Part shown: positions 1-8,856 of the stretch, one piece after another
Layout: each line of letters starts with the position of its first letter
Position numbering within the stretch: the stretch's first letter is position 1
Source: Bradyrhizobium sp. WBAH42
Lineage (GTDB): Bacteria > Pseudomonadota > Alphaproteobacteria > Rhizobiales > Xanthobacteraceae
Direction: 5' to 3'
Length of the DNA: 64,000 bases
Assembly (NCBI RefSeq): GCF_024585265.1
Contig: NZ_CP036533.1
Location: forward strand, 2,613,001-2,677,000
The notes under the pieces: model-generated
The model's database searches: none
What the model saw: the letters and a program-made list of their open reading frames with translations, nothing else
What the model was told of the DNA's origin: nothing
Made by a program: the position numbers and the translations under genes

Positions 1-121
1 GGCGTTGGGCCGGGGCCAGCCCGGCCGTGGCCCCTTTGCGCCGCGATATGGCAAAATCTGTGACAGCACCCACCTGATCCCCTAACGCTAACCTCCACCG
101 GCACGGTTAAGGACGACAGCC

Positions 122-427
<306 letters not shown>

Positions 428-622
428 ACGGAACATCGCGGTGCCCTGAGTCGCACCACACAACAGCTTTCTTTGCATCAGTGCAGGAAGGTGTGGGCGC
501 GCTGTGGACGAGCGTGATGCTTGCTTGAACGCTGGGAGCGCCGACCCTAAGGGTCTACCCAGCACGCGCGGTGAGGGATGCCGGCGTCACCTCGTTTTGC
601 CAGTTCCATTGGGAGTACCAAG

Positions 623-895
623 ATGGCCACCTCCGCCGCCGTCCGCGACGACGAGCCCGCGACGAAATTTGCCAAGGACCAGCTCAAATCCATCATCGAG
701 CGCATCGAGCGGCTGGAGGAAGAGAAGAAGGCGATCTCCGACGACATCCGCGACGTCTATGCCGAGAGCAAAGGCAACGGCTACGACGTCAAGGCGCTGC
801 GCACCATCGTGCGCCTGCGCAAGCAGGACCCCAACGAGCGTGCCGAGGCCGAGACGATCCTTGAAACCTACATGCAGGCGCTGGGGATGCTCTGA
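623..895 (+). CDS. gapR: GapR-like DNA-binding protein (DUF2312)
   Basis: This 90-aa protein is a DUF2312/UPF0335 member. Its helical core contains [20 protein letters not shown] and ends in an [16 protein letters not shown] segment. In Caulobacter the family member GapR is a nucleoid-associated protein that clamps overtwisted, AT-rich DNA ahead of replication and transcription; the same role is inferred here. The reading frame is open to 578, but the ATG at 623 gives the usual family length and N-terminus, so I prefer it. The gene appears monocistronic. Confidence 0.85.
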   Translation: MATSAAVRDDEPATKFAKDQLKSIIERIERLEEEKKAISDDIRDVYAESKGNGYDVKALRTIVRLRKQDPNERAEAETILETYMQALGML

Positions 896-981
896 GGCGT
901 CTCGCCCCCTCGGCGTTGCAGCGCATCAAGCTTGGGCAAAATCTCGGCATCTGCTAGATTGCTCGGTGAAGGGACCGAGCG

Positions 982-2748
982 ATGGATGTGCCGGGACCAG
1001 AGCGCAGGCTTGCCGCGGTTCTTGCCGCCGACATGGTCGGCTTCAGCCGGCTGATGGAGGTCGACGAGGCCGGCACCCTTGCGCGCCTCAAGACCCATCG
1101 TGTCGAACTCATTGATCCCGCCATTGCGAAGAATCGCGGCCGTATCATCAAGACGACCGGCGACGGCATGCTCGCCGAATTCCACAGCGTCGTCGATGCG
1201 GTGCTATGCGCGGCCGAGGTTCAGCGCCGCATGGCGCGGCGTAATGCCGATGTCGCGCCGCCGCGGTGGATCCAATTCCGCATCGGCATCAATCTCGGCG
1301 ACGTCATCGTCGATCAGAACGACATTTTCGGCGATGGCGTCAACGTCGCGGCGCGGCTGGAGACGCTGGCCGAGCCTGGAGGAATCTGCATCTCCAGCGC
1401 GGTTCGCGACCAGCTGGGCGAGCGGCTCGATGGCGTCGCATTCGAGGACATCGGCGAGCAGAACGTCAAGAACATCGCGCGCGCCATCCGCGTCTACCGG
1501 ATCCGATTGGAGGATGCGCCGGCAAGCACGCCAGCCGGTGCGACGGCCGCCGCAAAGCCGACGGGCAAGTCGAAGAAGCCGTCGATCGCAGTGCTGCCGT
1601 TCGCCAATATGAGCGGCGATCCGGAGCAGGAGTTCTTTGCAGACGGTCTCACCGAGGACATCATCACCGAGCTTTCCCGCTTCCACGACCTGCTGGTGAT
1701 CTCGCGCAACTCGACCTTCGTGTACAAGGGAAAGTCGGTCAAGGTACAGGATGTTGGCCGCGAATTCGGTGTCGACTACGTCATCGAGGGAAGCGTGCGA
1801 AAGGCCGGGGATCGCGTCCGCGTCACCGTGCAGCTGATCGATGCGGAGACGGATCGGCACATTTGGGCCGAGCGTTACGACGGCGAGCTCAAGGACATCT
1901 TCGCTATCCAGGACGAGATGACCCGGGCGATCGCTGCCACGTTGCCCGGCCGCGTCGAGGCGGCGACGCACGATCGCGCGAACCGCAAGCCGACGGACAA
2001 TATGGCGGCCTACGAATGCGTGCTGGCCGCGAAGGTCTTGCACCATCGCTCCAATCGCGAAGACAATGCACGGGCGCAGCTTCTGCTCGACCGGGCGCTC
2101 GAACTCGACGCCAGCTATGCGCACGCGCATGCGTGGAAGGCGTGCGTTCTGGGCCAGACCTGGGTCTATAATTGGTGCGCGGATCGCGACGCTACCTTTG
2201 AGCAGGTGGCTTCAGAGCTGGAAACCGCGCTGGTCCTCGACGACAATGACAGCGACGTCCATCGCATCCTCGCGGCACTCAATCTGAATCGCGACGACCA
2301 TGATAAGGCCACTTACCATCAGGAACGCGCGCTCGCGCTCAACCCGAACTATGATCTCGTGGTGGTGCAGCAGGGCGAACTGCTGACTTGGCTGGGGAGG
2401 CCGGAGGAGGGCATCGACTGGATCAAGAAGGCGATGCGGCTCAACCCATATCACCCGGAACGATTCTGGAGCCATCTCGGGCGTGCCTATTACTGTGCCG
2501 AGAAATACGCCGAAGCCGCCGAAGCTTTCTCGCGGATCTCACGTCCCGATCACACCCATCATGCGTTCCTTGCCGGGATCTTCGCGCAGATGGGCAATGC
2601 AGTGGCTGCCGGTGCGCACGCGGCCGAAGTTCTCAAGCGTGAGCCGGCGTTCTCGGTGGCCAATCATCTTGCTACCCAGCATTACAAGCAGCAGGTCGAT
2701 CGTCAGCGCTATGAGGCAGGCCTTCTTCGGGCAGGCCTGCCGGCTTGA
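982..2748 (+). CDS. Class III adenylate/guanylate cyclase with TolB-like and TPR domains
   Basis: This 588-aa protein starts with a class III nucleotide cyclase domain (about residues 8-175). The two metal-binding aspartates are visible: D17 in AADMVGFS and D61 in TTGDG. A FlgO/TolB-N-like domain follows (about 190-320, beginning KPSIAVLPFANMSGDPEQ). The C-terminal half is built of TPR-like helical repeats (about 345-570). The architecture is common and multi-copy in Bradyrhizobium and Mesorhizobium. No membrane segment is visible, so it is probably cytosolic. It should make cAMP from ATP, though substrate choice cannot be proven by eye. GAAGGGA precedes the ATG. No partner gene is adjacent. 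Confidence 0.85.
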   Translation: MDVPGPERRLAAVLAADMVGFSRLMEVDEAGTLARLKTHRVELIDPAIAKNRGRIIKTTGDGMLAEFHSVVDAVLCAAEVQRRMARRNADVAPPRWIQFRIGINLGDVIVDQNDIFGDGVNVAARLETLAEPGGICISSAVRDQLGERLDGVAFEDIGEQNVKNIARAIRVYRIRLEDAPASTPAGATAAAKPTGKSKKPSIAVLPFANMSGDPEQEFFADGLTEDIITELSRFHDLLVISRNSTFVYKGKSVKVQDVGREFGVDYVIEGSVRKAGDRVRVTVQLIDAETDRHIWAERYDGELKDIFAIQDEMTRAIAATLPGRVEAATHDRANRKPTDNMAAYECVLAAKVLHHRSNREDNARAQLLLDRALELDASYAHAHAWKACVLGQTWVYNWCADRDATFEQVASELETALVLDDNDSDVHRILAALNLNRDDHDKATYHQERALALNPNYDLVVVQQGELLTWLGRPEEGIDWIKKAMRLNPYHPERFWSHLGRAYYCAEKYAEAAEAFSRISRPDHTHHAFLAGIFAQMGNAVAAGAHAAEVLKREPAFSVANHLATQHYKQQVDRQRYEAGLLRAGLPA

Positions 2749-2826
2749 TCTGGCGCGCGGCGGAGACTGCCTACGATCATCGCAAGATGGGCTACGAGAC
2801 TGAATTCGTGGAGGTCGCTATGCGCC

Positions 2827-4431
2827 TCAGCGCAGCGCGGCGGTGCGCACGACGAACGACGTCGTCTCGAGCTTTGCGGTCGCGCTGCCCGAGAAATTGT
2901 CGCAGGACAGGCCCAGCATCGGATCGTCGGAGAAGCCCATCGCGATCACGGCCTTCGGCTTGACGAAATAGCCGCGCAGCGCCGCGGTATCGAGTTCGCC
3001 CATCAGCGTCACCGACATCGCGCGGCTGGCGCTCGGCGACAGCATCACGATCTTGAGCCAGATGCTCTCGCCCTTGGCCGCGGAGAGGCGGGTCGCGGTT
3101 GCGATCCTGCCGTCGATGCTCTTGCCGACCACCGTGTTGATCTCCGCTGCCTGGGCCACGCTGCGGGGACGGGCGGTGCGCGGGATCGGCGCGGAAGCGG
3201 CGACGACATTGGCGCGGTCGACCGGCGAGGCCGCCGGCGCGAAAGCCAGGGCCTGGAGGGCCGCGTTGGGCACGCTCGCTGTTGGTTGCGGATCGGTAGC
3301 CGCAGCCAGCGCCTGGCGCGCCTTCAGCGCTGCGACCTGCGCCGGCGTCGCCTGCTGCGGCGTCGCAGGAACGTCATCCCAGAGGCCGCGCGCATTGATG
3401 ATGTCGGCCGGGGTCTCCGGCTTGCCGGAAGCGGGCTTGTCAGCCACGGGCGCGGGCTTCGGCTTGGGCGGCGCGACGATCTGCGCATCGGCCGAGGCGA
3501 GCTGGATCGCTGTGGCGATCTGCGGCTTGGCGCGCGGCGTCGGCACCGGCTCTGCGGGCTTGGCGGTGGCTGCGACGACGGTCGGTGCCGCCGGCCTCGC
3601 GGCCGGAGCGGGCGCGCCCTCGTCATCCTCGTCGCTGGCGGCCGGAGCTGCCGACTTGCCCTTGAACAGCGCGGCGAAGAAATTCGGCTTGCTGCCGGCA
3701 TCGTCGCCGCTGCCGCGGCGCTCGATCTCGGCCTTGGCGAGCTCATAGTTCTTCAGCGGCACGCCGTCGGTTGGCAGATGCACCGTCTTGCCGTCCGGGA
3801 ACACGCGCGCGAGCTGGTCATGCGTCATGCGCGGCCAGTGCCGGACGCTGCCGGTGTCGAGGTGCACGAAAGGCGAGCCGGAGGTGGGATAGAAGCCGAC
3901 GCCGCCGCGCTGCAGGCGCAGGCCCGCGAAGCGGATCTGCTCCAGCGGCACGCCGGGGATGTAGAAGTCCATCGCATGTCCCAGCATGTGCTGGCTGGCG
4001 CGCGCCACGCCGGAGGAGCGGCGGCGGAGCATGGCGTTGGTGGCGGGAGAGCGATAGGAGGAGATGATCTGGATGGGCTGCTTGCCGTCGACGTCCCGAT
4101 AGACTTCCCAGAGGATGTCGAACAGGCGGCGGTCCATCACCGTCTCGTCCTGGGTGCGCCAGTCGCGCAGGAAATGGTTGAGCTGCTTCAGCGCCGCCTC
4201 GTCATAGCGCCCGTCACGCTTGAAGGTGACGGTGAGGTCTTCGCCGGAATGGGTGTGGTGGAACGAGAGCGTCTTGGTCTCGTTCAGCGCGGCGGCGTCA
4301 TGAACCGAACCGGCGGCCGCAAGCAGCAATGCAGCCGCGAGGCCGATCCGGGATCCGGCCTTCACGCCCGCATGGGACAACGACAGCACAGCAAGTTGGC
4401 GTGCGAGACCAGTCAGCACGTATGAGCCCAC
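2827..4431 (-). CDS. DUF882 / M15-like periplasmic peptidase
   Basis: This protein of about 534 aa has an N-terminal signal-type hydrophobic stretch (about residues 28-48) and a DUF882 (YcbK-like, peptidase M15 fold) domain at about 50-215. The zinc-site pattern is visible: H148 and D155 in SQHMLGHAMD, and H190 in FVHLD. Relatives cleave or remodel peptidoglycan cross-links. The rest is a long Ala/Pro-rich low-complexity region, and a final segment of about 100 aa (from about 425) may be a second small domain. The start is a GTG with a weak Shine-Dalgarno, so the first residues are uncertain. Its head-to-tail neighbour is a peptidoglycan L,D-transpeptidase on the same strand, but terminators in between suggest separate transcripts. 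Confidence 0.8.
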   Translation of the reverse strand: MGSYVLTGLARQLAVLSLSHAGVKAGSRIGLAAALLLAAAGSVHDAAALNETKTLSFHHTHSGEDLTVTFKRDGRYDEAALKQLNHFLRDWRTQDETVMDRRLFDILWEVYRDVDGKQPIQIISSYRSPATNAMLRRRSSGVARASQHMLGHAMDFYIPGVPLEQIRFAGLRLQRGGVGFYPTSGSPFVHLDTGSVRHWPRMTHDQLARVFPDGKTVHLPTDGVPLKNYELAKAEIERRGSGDDAGSKPNFFAALFKGKSAAPAASDEDDEGAPAPAARPAAPTVVAATAKPAEPVPTPRAKPQIATAIQLASADAQIVAPPKPKPAPVADKPASGKPETPADIINARGLWDDVPATPQQATPAQVAALKARQALAAATDPQPTASVPNAALQALAFAPAASPVDRANVVAASAPIPRTARPRSVAQAAEINTVVGKSIDGRIATATRLSAAKGESIWLKIVMLSPSASRAMSVTLMGELDTAALRGYFVKPKAVIAMGFSDDPMLGLSCDNFSGSATAKLETTSFVVRTAALR

Positions 4432-4584
4432 CCAGTCGACGAGCGTTCAAATGGACTCTCCCGCCAACCCCGTTAGCAGCGCGAAAGAGGATGAACGCTT
4501 TCTTAAAGCGAGAAGGTTAATTTGACGTTGACCTTCCCGCCCCCAAACCAAGTCAGAATACGATCCTAAGCCGTTGACTGTGGC

Positions 4585-4612
4585 AAAAAAACGCCCGCCG
4601 CCCCAGGGCGGG
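4585..4612 (-). terminator. Rho-independent terminator
   Basis: Read on the minus strand, a CCCGCC / GGCGGG stem with a short loop is followed by CG and seven T residues. It lies about 95 nt beyond the L,D-transpeptidase stop and ahead of the DUF882 gene, so it should separate the two minus-strand genes. Confidence 0.75.
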
Positions 4613-4632
4613 TCGCAGCATGGTTAACGTTA

Positions 4633-4661
4633 AGCGGCCCCATCCGAGGGATGAGGCCGCT
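4633..4661. terminator. Strong hairpin downstream of the L,D-transpeptidase gene
   Basis: The arms AGCGGCC / GGCCGCT plus an inner CATCC / GGATG pairing form a near-perfect stem 45 nt past the L,D-transpeptidase stop. No T-tract follows on the minus strand. It may be a 3'-end stabiliser or first part of a tandem terminator with the element at 4585-4612. Confidence 0.5.
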
Positions 4662-4706
4662 GATTTCATTACATAATTCCTGTAAGCCAAGGGTGCCGAG
4701 CGAGGC

Positions 4707-6881
4707 TCAGCGGGTAAACACCCGCTGCGGACGGCGGCCGACCGGCGCCGGCGGCGCGGCCTGGGTGGGCGCCCCGAACAGCCGCTCGAAGAAATTGGGC
4801 CCGGACGAGCCGAAGCCGCTGTTAGCCACGGCCACCCCGGAGGGCAGCGTCGTCGCCGGACGCGAATAGCTCGGCTGGGAATGCGCCACGACGGCCTCGA
4901 GGTCCTTGCCGCGGTTGTTCTTCAGGATGTTGATCATGGTCGCGTCGCGGCCATAGACGTCCTTGCGGAATTGCAACTTGCCGGCGTCGTCCACGAACGC
5001 GGTCTGATAGGTGATGTTGACCGGGATCGGGGTCGGAAATTTCAGGTCGATCTCGCTCTTGCCGTACATGCTGCGCACGCGCTCCGGCGTGTACTTCTCG
5101 TTCGGCATGGCGATGTTGAGCAGCACGGAGGCGTACTGATCCGGATTCTGCACGCGCATGCAGCCATGGCTGAAGGCGCGCTCGTCCCGGGCGAACAAAT
5201 GCTTGTCCGGCGTGTCGTGCTGATAGACCAGGAACTTGTTCGGGAAGTTGAAGCGGATGCGTCCGAGCGCGTTGGCCTCGCCGGGTGGCTGCGAGATGTG
5301 CACCGAACCGTCACGGTTCTGCTCCAGCCTGAGGCCCATGCGCTGAAGCACGGTCGGGTCCTGCTGCAGGGCCGGCAGGTATTCGTTGTAGACGATCGAC
5401 GGCGGCACGTTCCAGGTCGGATTGACCGTGATGTACTTCATCGTCTCGGTGAGCAGCGGGGTCGCATGCGAACCCGGCTTGCCGGTCACGACGCGGGTGG
5501 TCCAGACCTGCTGGCCGCGCTGCATCACCTTCAGCGTGAAGTCCGGAATGTTGAGGATGACATAGGCATCGCCCAGCGCCGGCGTGCCGAGGTCGCGCGG
5601 CAGCCAGCGCCAGCGCTCCATGTTCACCAGCACCACGTCGATCTGCTTGTCGCGCTTGGGAGTGTTGAGCGCCTTGACCGTCTTGTCGTCGAGGATGCCG
5701 GTCGGCTTCAGCTCGACGCTGGTCTGGAATTTGCGCACGGCTTCGGCCACCGCAGCGTCGTAGCGGGTGTCGCTGGCATTCTCGGCGAGGCCGAGCTTGG
5801 CGCGCAGTTGCGGCACGCGCGGATCTTCCACGACGATCTCAGCCTGCTTCTTGCCGGCCGGGGTATATTTCAGCGCCGGACCGTCGGCGATCTCGATCAC
5901 CGGACCGCTGCCCTGGCCGCGCAGCTCGGCGAGCTTGGCCTTCAGCTCCTTGTAGAGCTTGTGCGGCGGGTTGTAGCTGTCGAGCGCCGCGGAGGCGTCG
6001 CTCGCGGTCGTGACCTTGGCGAGTACCTCGCCGGGCTCGACCGGGTGCTCGGGATAGAGGATGTCGCCGCTGACCTGCGACCAATGCATGCGGCCGCTCT
6101 GGGCGTGGCGGGCGTAGTCGAACATCCCGGCGGTGAGCTTGAGCTCGGCATCGGCCAGCGCATCGGGCGTCGTGGCGGCGGCGAAATCCGGCACCGGATA
6201 GTCGGCGGGATTGAGACCGTCGGAGGCCGCGTCCTTGAGCCGCGCGATCACGCCCTTGGCCGCAGCAGTCAGGCTGCCGCCTTGCGTCCAGACCGGCGCG
6301 AAGTCGCGCGCGCCGTAAAACTTCTCGACGGCCGCCCGCTCGTTCTTGCGGTCGAAATGGCGCGAGGTCTTGGCGCCGATCATGTCCTTGAGCCTGTCCG
6401 CGACCGGCTGGTCGGCGGCGGGCACGGTGCTTGCGGCCTTCACCGGCTCGGCGGCCGGTGCTGCGGGAGCCGCCGGGGTGGCGGTCGCGGTGTCGGCCTT
6501 GGCAGGCTCGGTCTTTGCCGGCTCGGTCTTCGCAGTCTCGCTCTTCGGCGCTTCTGGCGCGGGTGTGGTGACAACGTCGGACGGCTTGGTCTCGACCTTG
6601 TCCGGCGCTGGTGCGACGTCCGTCTTGGCGGAGTCCCTCGCAGCGTCCTTCGTCGAATCCTGCACCGTGGCGGTGGTGTCGAGCTTGATGTCGGCTGCAG
6701 TCGGGGGCGGGACGTTTGCGGGCTCGGGGCGCGGGATCGCAGCTTCGATCGCGAGCTCGGCGGCGCTGCTGCGCACCTGATCCTGCGCCAGGGCCGAGCT
6801 GGCCGACACCGTGAGGAAGGTTGCCGCGACCGTCATCAAGACACGGTCAAAGCCCACACGATGGTTCAAACAGTCACGCAT
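4707..6881 (-). CDS. YcbB-like L,D-transpeptidase (peptidoglycan 3-3 cross-linking)
   Basis: With the ATG at 6881 the protein has 724 aa; GAGGGG upstream supports this start over the longer open frame. It has an N-terminal signal-type segment ending near ASSALAQ, a long Ala/Pro/Lys/Thr-rich linker with EPAKTEP-like repeats, the transpeptidase scaffold region, a peptidoglycan-binding-type domain (about 340-415) and a YkuD catalytic domain. The catalytic motif is SHGCMR, with H572 and C574. YcbB-type enzymes form 3-3 cross-links between meso-diaminopimelate residues or attach proteins to peptidoglycan in the periplasm. The large size and domain order fit the YcbB class rather than small ErfK/YbiS enzymes. 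Confidence 0.88.
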   Translation of the reverse strand: MRDCLNHRVGFDRVLMTVAATFLTVSASSALAQDQVRSSAAELAIEAAIPRPEPANVPPPTAADIKLDTTATVQDSTKDAARDSAKTDVAPAPDKVETKPSDVVTTPAPEAPKSETAKTEPAKTEPAKADTATATPAAPAAPAAEPVKAASTVPAADQPVADRLKDMIGAKTSRHFDRKNERAAVEKFYGARDFAPVWTQGGSLTAAAKGVIARLKDAASDGLNPADYPVPDFAAATTPDALADAELKLTAGMFDYARHAQSGRMHWSQVSGDILYPEHPVEPGEVLAKVTTASDASAALDSYNPPHKLYKELKAKLAELRGQGSGPVIEIADGPALKYTPAGKKQAEIVVEDPRVPQLRAKLGLAENASDTRYDAAVAEAVRKFQTSVELKPTGILDDKTVKALNTPKRDKQIDVVLVNMERWRWLPRDLGTPALGDAYVILNIPDFTLKVMQRGQQVWTTRVVTGKPGSHATPLLTETMKYITVNPTWNVPPSIVYNEYLPALQQDPTVLQRMGLRLEQNRDGSVHISQPPGEANALGRIRFNFPNKFLVYQHDTPDKHLFARDERAFSHGCMRVQNPDQYASVLLNIAMPNEKYTPERVRSMYGKSEIDLKFPTPIPVNITYQTAFVDDAGKLQFRKDVYGRDATMINILKNNRGKDLEAVVAHSQPSYSRPATTLPSGVAVANSGFGSSGPNFFERLFGAPTQAAPPAPVGRRPQRVFTR

Positions 6882-7232
6882 TGTGTCGCACCCCTCGGGT
6901 GAGCTGTTCCTTCGTGGAACAGCTTCGTTATCGCCTAGTGATGAGTTACGGCTAAAACCGCGCCGGCCTCTCGAAAGTTGCACGCCTGCACGCAACGATT
7001 CTGACGCAGACGATATACAGGCCCCGATTTTGCAGCCAGCGCTACCCGGGACGACTCACGACAAACTGACTTCAAGGGAGCCTCTTGGCAACGGATTGTA
7101 CGCTTCTGCCACGCGCTTTTCCCTCTGTCTGTCACTTCCAAGTCACGGTTCAAATCGCAGACGAATTCCGTCGGCACGCGAACGGCTTAGAGCGGTCTCG
7201 CACCGCGGCGCGAACCCCCATTCACGCTGGGC
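6882..7232. other. Intergenic region with leader hairpin
   Basis: This 351-bp stretch holds the upstream region of the L,D-transpeptidase gene and the 3' flank of the sigma-54 regulator, both on the minus strand. The only structure I see is an inverted repeat at 6902-6924 (arms AGCTGTTCC / GGAACAGCT, 5-nt loop), 21-43 nt before the transpeptidase ATG. I found no small gene or clear terminator. Confidence 0.5.
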
Positions 7233-8729
7233 TCAGTGCGTCTCCTCACCGCTTTTGCCGCCATGGCTGGGAACCCCGGCCTCGTCGAGTTTGCGGTAGA
7301 GCGTCGAGCGGCCGATCTTGAGGCGGCGAGCCACTTCGGACATCTGGCCGCGATAGTGCGAGATCGCGAAACGGATGATCTCGTTCTCCATGTCTTCCAG
7401 CGGGCGGACATCCCCGGTCGCAGTGAGCATGGAGAGCGTTCCCACCAGGGGGAGCGGAGCGATTGGTATTTCGTTACCCGACACCAGGGAGGGCGTCGCC
7501 GCCGGCTCGAGCATCAGCGGGGCGGTCGGAATTTCCGTGGCGGGATGTGGCTGCGAGGCGAGCAGCGGGAAGTCGCCGAGAGCGAGCTGGTCTCCGTCGC
7601 TCATCACCACGGCGCGGTAGACCGCGTTCTCGAGCTGGCGGATGTTGCCGGGCCAGTCGAGCTGGGCAAGGTGGGCCACCGCCTCGCCGCTGATCCCGGT
7701 GATCGGGCGGTTCTCCTCGGCGGCGAAGCGCGCGATGAAATGCCTGAGCAGATGCGGGATATCCTCGCGCCGCGCGCGCAGCGAGGGGATCGTTAGCGGC
7801 AACACGTGCAGCCGATAGAACAGGTCTTCGCGGAAATGTCCCTGCTTGACCCGCTCCAGCAGCTTGCGATTGGTGGCCGAGATGATGCGGACGTCGACCT
7901 TGAGCGGCTTGCGGCCGCCGACCGATTCCACGGCGCCTTCCTGGAGCGCGCGCAGCAGCTTCACTTGCGCCGTCAGCGGCAGCTCGCTGACCTCGTCCAG
8001 AAACAGCGTGCCGCCATGAGCCTCGACGAACTTGCCGGTGTGCCGCTCGGTGGCGCCGGTGAAGGCGCCCTTCTCATGCCCGAACAGGATGGACTCGACG
8101 AGGTTGTCTGGAATCGCGCCGCAATTGACCGCGACGAACGGCTTGGCCTTGCGCTCGCCGCTGCCATGGATGGCGCGCGCGAACATCTCCTTGCCGACAC
8201 CGGACTCGCCCTCGATCAGCACGGGGATCGCGGAGTTTGCCGCCTTCTGGGCGGCACGCATCACGCCCGCCATCGCTTCGGAGCGGGTGATGATGTCGGA
8301 GAAGGTGAGCCGTCCTTCGCGGCTGTGACGGATGCGCTGCAATTCGCCCTTGAGCGCGGACGTGTTGAGCGCGTTGCGCAGCGAGACCTGGAGCCGCTCG
8401 ACGCCGACCGGCTTGACGACGAAATCGGCCGCGCCCGCGCGCATCGCGGAGATCACGTTGTCGATGCCGCCATGGGCGGTCTGCACGATGACGGGGACGC
8501 TCAGGCCGGCTTCGCGGATCTTGGCCAATACGCCCATGCCGTCGAGGCCGGGCATCACGAGATCGAGGATGACGGCGTCGATGGCTGGTCCGTCGGGAGC
8601 GGTGAGGGCGGCGATTGCGGCGTCGCCGGAGTCCACGACGACCGTCTCATAGCCGCATTTCTGCACCATGTTCTCGACCAGCCGGCGGGCTACAGCGTCG
8701 TCGTCGGCGATCAAAATACTGGCAGCCAT
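7233..8729 (-). CDS. NtrC-type sigma-54-dependent response regulator
   Basis: This 498-aa protein has the full NtrC architecture. The receiver domain (about 1-120) keeps the phospho-acceptor D56 in ILDLVMP, the acidic DDD near residue 10 and a VKP lysine motif. The AAA+ domain (about 145-380) has Walker A GESGVGK (174-180), the sigma-54 contact motif GAFTGA (221-226) and Walker B TLFLDE. A linker of about 70 residues rich in Pro/Leu precedes a Fis-type helix-turn-helix at the C-terminus (RRLKIGRSTLYRKL). It should activate sigma-54 promoters after phosphorylation, but no histidine kinase is adjacent, so its signal is unknown. Confidence 0.9.
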   Translation of the reverse strand: MAASILIADDDAVARRLVENMVQKCGYETVVVDSGDAAIAALTAPDGPAIDAVILDLVMPGLDGMGVLAKIREAGLSVPVIVQTAHGGIDNVISAMRAGAADFVVKPVGVERLQVSLRNALNTSALKGELQRIRHSREGRLTFSDIITRSEAMAGVMRAAQKAANSAIPVLIEGESGVGKEMFARAIHGSGERKAKPFVAVNCGAIPDNLVESILFGHEKGAFTGATERHTGKFVEAHGGTLFLDEVSELPLTAQVKLLRALQEGAVESVGGRKPLKVDVRIISATNRKLLERVKQGHFREDLFYRLHVLPLTIPSLRARREDIPHLLRHFIARFAAEENRPITGISGEAVAHLAQLDWPGNIRQLENAVYRAVVMSDGDQLALGDFPLLASQPHPATEIPTAPLMLEPAATPSLVSGNEIPIAPLPLVGTLSMLTATGDVRPLEDMENEIIRFAISHYRGQMSEVARRLKIGRSTLYRKLDEAGVPSHGGKSGEETH

Positions 8730-8856
8730 GGTGTTCCCCGCACGCTACTACTATCTGTCTCGAATCGGGGCACTCTGGCCGAAGCCGATTAACGCACGCT
8801 TAATCCTTGATGCCCCCGCCCGCCGCCGCGATTGTTGAACACAGGTTTCCCACACA

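Noticed and set aside
504..1115. 203-aa plus-strand open frame overlapping gapR and the cyclase start
   Set aside because: It is Arg/Ser/Pro-rich, overlaps two better supported genes in other frames and has no Shine-Dalgarno or domain.
4881..6902. 673-aa plus-strand open frame antisense to the L,D-transpeptidase gene
   Set aside because: It is rich in Arg/Gly/Val/Leu without any domain, and it exists because high-GC codon usage opens the complementary frame. The minus strand carries the real gene with catalytic motif.
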